In this document: in pieces, positions 6,916 to 12,269 of the stretch
Position numbering within the stretch: position 1 is the stretch's first letter
Layout: each line of letters opens with the position of its first letter
From: Bacteroidota bacterium
GTDB taxonomy: Bacteria > Bacteroidota > Ignavibacteria > Kapaibacteriales > UBA2268
Length of the DNA stretch: 12,269 nt
NCBI GenBank assembly: GCA_024280675.1
Contig: JAJRPT010000145.1
Coordinates: 1 to 12,269, forward strand
Direction of reading: 5' to 3'
Notes under the pieces: model-generated
Seen by the model: the letters and a program-made list of their open reading frames with translations, nothing else
Database searches by the model: none
Told to the model about the DNA's origin: nothing
Made by a program: the position numbers and the translations under genes

Positions 6916-7929
6916 TTATAGCTGGATTAACTTTCCATTTTCTAGCAAAGATTTATTTGCAGCTTCCAAAATTCTCACCACCTCAACCCCCATATTTTCA
7001 TCTGTTAATGTAGCTTTACCAGATTTTATTGATTCGGCAAAATGCTCAACTTCCCACGCCAGAGCCTCTTTGTTGGAAAGAGCAGGAGAGGACATATCGC
7101 CCAAACGGTACTGGACAAGTGACTCATAAATATCTTCTTTTTCGGTGACAGAAACCCCAGCGTCGTAGAGTTTTATTTTCTCAGAATTTTCCATATCATC
7201 AAAGACTAGCATCTTCTTTGAACCACCAATGATTATCTTCCGAATCTTGACGGGCGAGAGCCAATTTACATGGAAATGAGCAATCGATTCATCCTCAAAA
7301 TTAATTGTGACATAAGCCAAATTCTCAATCTTCTTCCCAGAATATTCAATCACACAAGAACCGGTAGCATTGACGCTCACAGCTTTTTTGTTCGTGCAAT
7401 ATGCCAAAATCGACAGATCATGAGGAGCAAGATCCCAAATCACATTAATATCATGTTGGAAAAGACCAAGATTGATTCTCACAGAATCAAAATAAAGTAC
7501 GTCACCCAGCTCACCACTTTTAATAATCTCTTTAATTTTCTGAACGGCTGGGGTGTAAATGAAAGTATGATCGACATTTAGCAATAGATTTTTCTCTTTT
7601 GCAATACGGGCAAGTTCTTCAGCCTCGGCAAGAGTCGATGTGAGCGGTTTTTCCACCCAGACATGTTTGCCTGCAAGAAGTGTATCTTTTGCAATCTGAA
7701 AATGAGAATCGACTGGAGTCGCAATCGCAACCGCATCAATATCTTCATCATTCAAAATATCTTGATAATCTTTTGTGGTTTTTGCCTTTGGGTAATTCTT
7801 TCTAGCCTTTGCTATCTGAGTCTCATCGGTGTCGCTCATCCAAGCAAGTTCCCAAAGTGGAGAGTTATTAAAATTCCTCAGAACGTGAGTTCCCCAGTAA
7901 CCACAGCCTATAACAGCAACTTTTAGCAT
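6916..7929 (-). CDS. Gfo/Idh/MocA family oxidoreductase, probable nucleotide-sugar dehydrogenase
   Basis: NAD(P)-dependent oxidoreductase of the Gfo/Idh/MocA family, which oxidises or reduces sugar hydroxyl/keto groups. The Rossmann nucleotide site is VAVIGCGYWG (4-13). The conserved EKPL motif (93-96) supplies catalytic K94. The C-terminal half carries WDLAPHD (165-171), with D166 and H170 in the positions of the family's active-site acid and histidine. The sequence RINLGLFQHDINVIWDLAPH resembles members in polysaccharide clusters that act as UDP-N-acetylhexosamine 3-dehydrogenases; that substrate is an inference. Length, 337 residues, is normal. The ATG at 7927-7929 follows the TPR gene by 30 bases, with an AAAGAAAAA stretch as the only ribosome-site candidate. 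Together with the acyltransferase downstream, it suggests synthesis of a modified surface sugar. Confidence 0.88.
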   Translation of the reverse strand: MLKVAVIGCGYWGTHVLRNFNNSPLWELAWMSDTDETQIAKARKNYPKAKTTKDYQDILNDEDIDAVAIATPVDSHFQIAKDTLLAGKHVWVEKPLTSTLAEAEELARIAKEKNLLLNVDHTFIYTPAVQKIKEIIKSGELGDVLYFDSVRINLGLFQHDINVIWDLAPHDLSILAYCTNKKAVSVNATGSCVIEYSGKKIENLAYVTINFEDESIAHFHVNWLSPVKIRKIIIGGSKKMLVFDDMENSEKIKLYDAGVSVTEKEDIYESLVQYRLGDMSSPALSNKEALAWEVEHFAESIKSGKATLTDENMGVEVVRILEAANKSLLENGKLIQL

Positions 7930-7959
7930 ATTGTTTTTCTTTATAAAATAATTATTAAT

Positions 7960-8802
7960 TCAGGCAGGCAACTGCCCTTTTGCAATCGCAAGATTGCCTT
8001 TGAATGAAGGATTATTCGGGTTAATCTTTACCGCTGATTCAAAATGAGCCACCGCTCTTTTTACATCGCCCAGCTTTAGTAAAATATTTGCTAGGTTGTT
8101 ATGTAAATCACCATCTTGCGGCATAATTCTCACCGCTTGCTCATAATACTGCTTTGCCAGTTGAAAATTGCCTAGATTCACGTAATACTTGCCATACATT
8201 TTGTATATGCCAACCAGATTTTGTTTTGAGTGTTTGAAGTTCGGATCAATAGACAGGGCTTTATTATAATAAACAATGGCACTGTCGAGCTGTTGGATTG
8301 ACTGGTGGAAATATGCTGCGTGATTCCAAAGATTTACCGAACGGGGAGCATAAGACATAACATCTCGCATGAGATTGATTCCGTATTGGACTTTCTTCTG
8401 CTTCATCATTTCATTTGCCCAGTTGATGGCGGCATTGACCATCATATCACGAGCCTGGAACTCGACTTGGTTCACCACACCACCTTTTCCTTGATCTATC
8501 GCAATTTTAAACTCTACAATGGACGAATCCCAGTTTTTCTTTGTCAGAAAATAATATCCTTTGAAAAAATGAACTCGGGCATGGAAAGGATATTTCTCCA
8601 ATAAATCGCTCAACATACGACCAGAAGAATCAATTAATTTTGCTGAAAGTTCAGGATCTTTTTCCTTTCTTCCTTCTTCTAAAATTCCAACTGCACGGTA
8701 CCAAGGATCTTTTAAATCCACATCACGCCCAGTCCAAGCAAGCAAAAACAATGCAACAAAAATTACAAACGGAGCGAAAGCTAATAGTTTTTTCTTATTC
8801 AT
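7960..8802 (-). CDS. Membrane-anchored tetratricopeptide repeat (TPR) protein
   Basis: Hypothetical TPR scaffold protein. After a short basic start (MNKKK) there is one hydrophobic segment, residues 5-23, which could be a membrane anchor or uncleaved signal. The rest is soluble and helical. TPR units are visible at about 72-105, 156-188, 198-230 and 231-264, the last three ending in the characteristic pattern of proline after the second helix (SIDPN, IMPQD, INPNN). TPRs mediate protein-protein contacts, so a role as assembly or secretion partner is plausible but not shown. I start at the ATG 8800-8802, giving 280 residues. An upstream TTG at 8812-8814 would add four residues and overlaps a promoter-like box. 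It lies 74 bases after the PorZ-like gene and 30 bases before the Gfo/Idh/MocA gene. Confidence 0.85.
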   Translation of the reverse strand: MNKKKLLAFAPFVIFVALFLLAWTGRDVDLKDPWYRAVGILEEGRKEKDPELSAKLIDSSGRMLSDLLEKYPFHARVHFFKGYYFLTKKNWDSSIVEFKIAIDQGKGGVVNQVEFQARDMMVNAAINWANEMMKQKKVQYGINLMRDVMSYAPRSVNLWNHAAYFHQSIQQLDSAIVYYNKALSIDPNFKHSKQNLVGIYKMYGKYYVNLGNFQLAKQYYEQAVRIMPQDGDLHNNLANILLKLGDVKRAVAHFESAVKINPNNPSFKGNLAIAKGQLPA

Positions 8803-8811
8803 AATTTTACT

Positions 8812-8819
8812 CAAATATA
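8812..8819 (-). promoter_or_regulatory. Candidate Bacteroidota -7 promoter box upstream of the TPR gene
   Basis: The minus strand reads TATATTTG, an exact TAnnTTTG match, only 9 bases before the ATG of the TPR gene. If used, the transcript would have a very short leader. No matching -33 element is evident. It may give the TPR gene and the three genes after it expression independent of the PorZ-like gene. Confidence 0.3.
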
Positions 8820-8876
8820 TTTACACAATTTAGCAGTAAATAATAATTTTACCCAATTAAAAAAAAGCTGGCACAT

Positions 8877-11159
8877 TTAATCGTCAAATACCACAGCAAA
8901 TTTGCCGACAGATTTCTTGCCGCCTTCGGCTGAGGTAGCAATAATTAAATAAACTCCACTCTCCACCTTCTCACCACTTTCATTCCTCCCATTCCAAGAT
9001 ATTTTCCTACTGTTAGAACTAAGCGAACGAACCAGCCGCCCGCTTGGAGTTGTTATCTTGATATCGGATTGATAGGACATGCCGTCGAATATGACCTGCT
9101 TGTGCTTGCCTAGGTTAAATGGTTGTGGGTAGGCACTGATATTATAATCTTCAACAGGTTCAACAGACAAGCTTCTTGCAATATAGAGACCTTCTTCTGT
9201 CCCAAAATAGACTATACCAGTATTTTTGTCTATTTCTATTGACTTAACGTCATTGCTCGGCAAAGGAGAGTTCTCTTTTGTTATTCGGGCTAAAAGCTCA
9301 GCTCCATCTTCGTCATAGACCCAAACCCCGTCACCTGAGGAAAACCATTTCCTGTTCTGTGGGTCTATCATTATATCGCTTACATCAATTCCCACACCAT
9401 CGAGCGTACCATCAACCCCCCGCATTTGAACAGGAATCATAGAGCTGGCAGGATTAAGATTGTCGTAGATAAAAGCCTCTGGGTTTATAAAGTAGACCAC
9501 ACCTTTGCTAGTCCCCACCCAAACCCAACCACTTTGGTCAATTTTGATTGAGTTTACTTTTTGACTAGTTAATTCTTGAATATCAGAACTGGTAAACACC
9601 TGGCATAAATCATCACTTTCGTCATCAAGGGTTCCCATTTCATTGAACAACATCAGCCCTTGCGAGCCAATTCTTTTATTTGAGCCAAGCCATTTTGTGC
9701 CATGGTTGTCAATGGCAATCTCATAATAAAATCTCTCAACAGAACGGTCACAAATGAAAAAAGATGAAAAACTTTCTTCAAAACTAGACATAAGAACCGG
9801 GCCACCATCATATCTGTCGCCCCAGTTTACTGTCCAGACTACCCCATCATTAGCCTTTGCAGTTCCACCAACTTCCACGTGTTTTCCAACCGCAATAACT
9901 AGCTCAGAATTAAACTGATTAAGTATCTTAAACTCAAACTCACCCCCTCCCTTGTCGCTCACAATTAATTGCCCTCTTCCCTTGTGACCTATATATATTT
10001 TGTCTCCAATGACATCAATGCTTTTAAAATCGTTAGTGATTATGTAACCATTTGCCTCTATCTCATTGAAATTAATCCAACTTGTACCATCGAATCTTGA
10101 GAATCCATTAGAGGCAGAGCTAGTCCAAATTACACCCTCAGAGCTTATGCCAATATCAAAAGTATTATTGGAAACAGGTCCGTCGGGCAAAATACTGATT
10201 GAGTCTTCAGAATCAAATTCATCAATTCCATTCAAAGGAGTCAGCCTTAGCAACTTGCCATTAAAGTCAATCAAGCCTCTGCTTACTTGACTCCAATCAA
10301 GCACCCTCTGCCATTCCAGTTGCTTTTCAATCAAATGATAGCCAAAATTAAATGAAGCAAAAAGAATATTGCCTCTAGTAAAAAATCCGTTATATTGGAA
10401 ATCTGAAGTATTATCATGTATCATCTCAAACTGATCAGTAGCATTTAGCTTGTACACCTCAAAATCTGTTAGCACATACACTTCTCCTTGCCAAATATCA
10501 ATGTCTAGTATATTTTTTCCTTGTAGTTCTGTGGGGTAAGTCCAGTTGTTCTTATCGGCTATAGTTCCCACCCCATCGTGGAAAGCAAGTCCCGAATTTG
10601 TGCAAAGCCATAGCTTTCCGTCAATAATTTTAACCTGGTTGGCATTTACGTTTCGGTAGGAGTCTCCAAAGACCTGATTGACAAAATTGCCATCTAGATC
10701 AATAAATAATTCCGAAAGACCAAACTCACCTGCAACCAGTATTTTATTTCCTTCAAGAAAAAATGAGTTTATCTTCTTTGCTACTATCTCACCGGAATTG
10801 GCTATATCACCAATGTTTATCCAACGCCCATCTGTAAAAATATCAATGTATCCAGATTCTGAACCGCACACAATTAAATCCGAATCCTTGCTGGTCAGAA
10901 TTGCCGAAGAGTTTATCGAAGAAAGCCCATTGATGTTGTTGAATTTCTGATAGGAGCTGTCGCTAGGGTCATAAGAAAACACCCCCCCGCTTGTCGCCAC
11001 CCAAAGAATCCCAGAGCTTGAGACACCCGCACCTTTTGGTTCATTATAAGCAGTTTCTGCTCGCCAATCTGTTAGCAATAGCTCAGAGAAAGAGATTTGA
11101 ATAATGGTGAAAAAACAGAAGATAGCAAGTGTTAGTTTTGCTTTGGCAGAGTTAATCAT
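8877..11159 (-). CDS. PorZ-like secreted beta-propeller protein with T9SS/FlgD-Ig-like C-terminal domain
   Basis: Probable cell-surface protein. Residues 1-25 are a signal peptide with a hydrophobic core ending near FS/E. Residues about 26-660 are filled with two-component-regulator-type propeller repeats, seen as recurring GxxWVATSGGV, KLWLCTNSGL, VIWTSSASNG, WVWVGTSKGV and IVYFGTEEGL strands, enough for two propellers. The tail from about 670 (AYPQPFNLG... SGVYLIIATS... KFAVV) resembles the FlgD-Ig/type IX sorting fold. This layout and the 760-residue length match PorZ, the outer-surface subunit of the type IX secretion attachment complex, which keeps its C-terminal domain and binds anionic lipopolysaccharide in P. 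gingivalis. Other propeller proteins of T9SS hosts share these parts, so orthology is likely, not proven. Start is the ATG 11157-11159, 46 bases after ribH. An 8-base T-run follows the stop but has no convincing stem. Confidence 0.75.
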   Translation of the reverse strand: MINSAKAKLTLAIFCFFTIIQISFSELLLTDWRAETAYNEPKGAGVSSSGILWVATSGGVFSYDPSDSSYQKFNNINGLSSINSSAILTSKDSDLIVCGSESGYIDIFTDGRWINIGDIANSGEIVAKKINSFFLEGNKILVAGEFGLSELFIDLDGNFVNQVFGDSYRNVNANQVKIIDGKLWLCTNSGLAFHDGVGTIADKNNWTYPTELQGKNILDIDIWQGEVYVLTDFEVYKLNATDQFEMIHDNTSDFQYNGFFTRGNILFASFNFGYHLIEKQLEWQRVLDWSQVSRGLIDFNGKLLRLTPLNGIDEFDSEDSISILPDGPVSNNTFDIGISSEGVIWTSSASNGFSRFDGTSWINFNEIEANGYIITNDFKSIDVIGDKIYIGHKGRGQLIVSDKGGGEFEFKILNQFNSELVIAVGKHVEVGGTAKANDGVVWTVNWGDRYDGGPVLMSSFEESFSSFFICDRSVERFYYEIAIDNHGTKWLGSNKRIGSQGLMLFNEMGTLDDESDDLCQVFTSSDIQELTSQKVNSIKIDQSGWVWVGTSKGVVYFINPEAFIYDNLNPASSMIPVQMRGVDGTLDGVGIDVSDIMIDPQNRKWFSSGDGVWVYDEDGAELLARITKENSPLPSNDVKSIEIDKNTGIVYFGTEEGLYIARSLSVEPVEDYNISAYPQPFNLGKHKQVIFDGMSYQSDIKITTPSGRLVRSLSSNSRKISWNGRNESGEKVESGVYLIIATSAEGGKKSVGKFAVVFDD

Positions 11160-11205
11160 GGCTTTTTTTTAATAAGTTATTGAATAAAATAGTAAATATT
11201 TGCCA

Positions 11206-11679
11206 TCACTCTCCGTTTAATTTGGATTTTAGATTAATCATTTCAATTGCCGTTTGCCCAGCTTCAAAGCCCTTATTACCCGATTTATTGCCAGAGCGTT
11301 CTATTGCCTGTTCGGTCGAATCACAGGTCAGTACCCCATAGCTAACTGGGATATTTTCGCTCAAAGAGACGCTTGCCAATCCCTTTGTGACCTCCGAACA
11401 AATATAATCAAAGTGCGGTGTTTCGCCACGAATTACAGCTCCAAGCACTATCACTGCGTCATATTTCCCGCTTTTTACCGCCATTTGAACAGTGAGTGGC
11501 AACTCAAAAGCACCAGGACACATTATTAGATCAATATTGTCACCCGTCGCACCAGATCTTTTCAGTACATCTTCTGCACCATTAATCAGTCTTCCAACAA
11601 TAAACTCGTTCCACCGAGTCGCACATATTGCAAACTTCCTAGACGAACCAGTTGAGAGTGAACCTTCAATTCTTTTCAT
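11206..11679 (-). CDS. ribH: 6,7-dimethyl-8-ribityllumazine synthase
   Basis: Cytoplasmic enzyme of riboflavin synthesis that condenses 5-amino-6-ribitylaminouracil with 3,4-dihydroxy-2-butanone 4-phosphate to give the lumazine precursor of riboflavin. Lumazine synthases usually assemble as pentamers or 60-subunit shells. Starting from the ATG at 11677-11679 the protein has 157 residues, the usual length. Visible active-site features are RWNEFI with W23, PGAFELP (55-61) and GAVIRGETPHFDY (80-92), which contains the catalytic histidine H89. GVLT and EQAIERSGNKSGNKG follow, as expected. The frame extends upstream to a TTG at 11737-11739, but those 20 residues are low-complexity Asn/Lys-rich and the ATG has an AAAAAGAAA stretch before it, so I reject the longer form. 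No other riboflavin gene is in the window. It lies 56 bases after pyrC and has its own candidate promoter. Confidence 0.95.
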   Translation of the reverse strand: MKRIEGSLSTGSSRKFAICATRWNEFIVGRLINGAEDVLKRSGATGDNIDLIMCPGAFELPLTVQMAVKSGKYDAVIVLGAVIRGETPHFDYICSEVTKGLASVSLSENIPVSYGVLTCDSTEQAIERSGNKSGNKGFEAGQTAIEMINLKSKLNGE

Positions 11680-11705
11680 TTTCTTTTTGTTATAATTATT
11701 TTTTT

Positions 11706-11713
11706 CAAAGTTA
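11706..11713 (-). promoter_or_regulatory. Candidate Bacteroidota -7 promoter box upstream of ribH
   Basis: The minus strand reads TAACTTTG, matching TAnnTTTG exactly and identical to the octamer upstream of rimO. It lies 26 bases before the ribH ATG, a good distance for a short leader. A TTG lies at 11737-11739, 23 bases upstream, somewhat farther than the roughly 19-base spacing of the known consensus. The placement also supports the ATG rather than the upstream TTG as the ribH start. Confidence 0.4.
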
Positions 11714-11735
11714 ATATATTTTTGATAAAAATCAT

Positions 11736-12269
11736 TCAATAATCAAATTCTAGTCTCATACCTTTCTCACTTTCATCAAATTTTCCGCATGCAAAAGCGT
11801 GATGCCCAGATACAAAAGTGTCAGTCACTCTTCCGCTAAATTCATAGCCCTCAAGAGGAGACCACGCACATTTATAATAAATATTGGATTTGCTCACTTT
11901 CCACTTCTTATTTAAATCCAAAAGAGCAAGATCGGCAAAATATCCTTCCTTCAAATATCCACGTTTCCCAATCCGAAAAAGACGAGCCGGATCGTGGCAC
12001 ATCTTCTCTACGATTTTCTCAAGCGAAATGTTTCCTCTGCCTCCTTTGTGATAGAAATCCAACATAATGTTGAGCGTATGAGCCACAAGTGGCAATCCAC
12101 TTGGTGAGCGTAAATATTTCCTCTGCTTCTCCTCCCAAGTATGTGGAGCGTGGTCAGATGCCAGAATATCAATTCGCCCGTCGAGAAGGGCTTTGAATAT
12201 TTCTTTTTTATGTCTGGATTCTTTTATTGCGGGATTGCATTTTATCAGCGAGCCGAGTTTTTCATAATC
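11736..12269 (-). CDS. pyrC: Dihydroorotase, C-terminal part (5' end cut by window edge)
   Basis: C-terminal 177 residues of a zinc amidohydrolase that closes N-carbamoyl-aspartate to dihydroorotate in pyrimidine synthesis. The frame is open from the right edge to the TGA at 11736-11738. The first visible residues contain KCNPAIK (10-16). RIDILASDHAPHT (32-44) follows; D39 is the expected metal-site/catalytic aspartate of the DHAPH motif. Later landmarks are the substrate-loop segment SPSGLPLVAHTL, the VEKMCHDPARLF helix and the closing strands EGYFADLALLDL and GRVTDTFVSG. The sequence follows the Bacteroidota-type long dihydroorotase (about 440 residues), with SPLEGYEF where those proteins have similar text. 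The N-terminal HxH zinc ligands and carboxylated lysine are outside the window, so activity cannot be judged. An internal TTG at 12093-12095 is not a real start. Confidence 0.93.
   Translation of the reverse strand, partial: DYEKLGSLIKCNPAIKESRHKKEIFKALLDGRIDILASDHAPHTWEEKQRKYLRSPSGLPLVAHTLNIMLDFYHKGGRGNISLEKIVEKMCHDPARLFRIGKRGYLKEGYFADLALLDLNKKWKVSKSNIYYKCAWSPLEGYEFSGRVTDTFVSGHHAFACGKFDESEKGMRLEFDY

Noticed and set aside
8803..8814. Longer TPR protein beginning at 8814
   Set aside because: It needs a TTG start and adds four residues; an ATG lies at 8800-8802 directly before the basic, hydrophobic N-terminus, and the extension overlaps a promoter-like box.
8859..8866. Eight-base T-run on the transcribed strand after the PorZ-like gene as an intrinsic terminator
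   Set aside because: I could not find a convincing GC-containing stem directly before it.
11680..11739. Longer lumazine synthase beginning at 11739
   Set aside because: It needs a TTG start and adds 20 low-complexity Asn/Lys-rich residues that overlap pyrC; the ATG at 11677-11679 gives the family's normal length.
11736..12095. Separate 119-residue protein
   Set aside because: The frame continues unbroken to the right edge and the upstream residues contain the dihydroorotase SDHAPH motif, so the apparent start is an internal TTG of pyrC.
1..12269. tRNA genes, CRISPR arrays, insertion sequences, toxin-antitoxin or phage defence genes
   Set aside because: No cloverleaf-like sequences, regularly spaced repeats, transposase motifs or defence domains were visible on either strand.

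Overview
The window is a compact stretch of AT-rich bacterial chromosome in which every gene I can support lies on the minus strand. Transcription therefore runs from high to low coordinates. The most likely source is a flagellated member of the Bacteroidota/Chlorobiota lineage, such as an Ignavibacteria- or Kapabacteria-like organism. Four signs point there: a PorZ-like beta-propeller protein with a type IX secretion-style C-terminal tail; a dihydroorotase and an FAD oxidoreductase that both resemble the forms typical of Bacteroidota; several exact copies of the Bacteroidota -7 promoter box TAnnTTTG just upstream of genes, with few clear Shine-Dalgarno sequences; and flagellar export genes, which most classical Bacteroidota lack. 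This placement is an inference from family resemblance, not a computed phylogeny.

Right-hand block (about 4838-12269), in transcription order: the 3' part of a dihydroorotase gene (pyrC, cut by the window edge), lumazine synthase (ribH), a secreted 760-residue PorZ-like double-propeller protein, a membrane-anchored TPR protein, a Gfo/Idh/MocA sugar-type oxidoreductase, a FemAB/GNAT-fold acyltransferase and a DAO-family FAD oxidoreductase. The last five are closely spaced. The acyltransferase and FAD oxidoreductase genes overlap by one base (TGATG) and are probably translationally coupled. In Porphyromonas gingivalis, PorZ works with an anionic lipopolysaccharide and cargo is joined to it through a sugar made by Wbp/Vim enzymes. 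Sugar-modifying enzymes directly downstream of a PorZ-like gene are therefore the most interesting context here.

Left-hand block (1-4648): after a 189-base gap with several small hairpins come fliR and flhB, two membrane components of the flagellar export gate. They are separated from fliP, fliQ and flhA, none of which is in the window. They are followed by a TrkH-type potassium transporter subunit and by rimO, the methylthiotransferase for ribosomal protein S12, whose 3' end runs off the left edge.

I see no tRNA or rRNA genes, insertion sequences, CRISPR arrays or prophage genes. Regulatory candidates are three TAnnTTTG boxes (upstream of rimO, the TPR gene and ribH), a 14-base palindrome abutting the rimO box, a hairpin that buries the annotated fliR start codon, and an in-frame 14-codon tail after the flhB stop codon.
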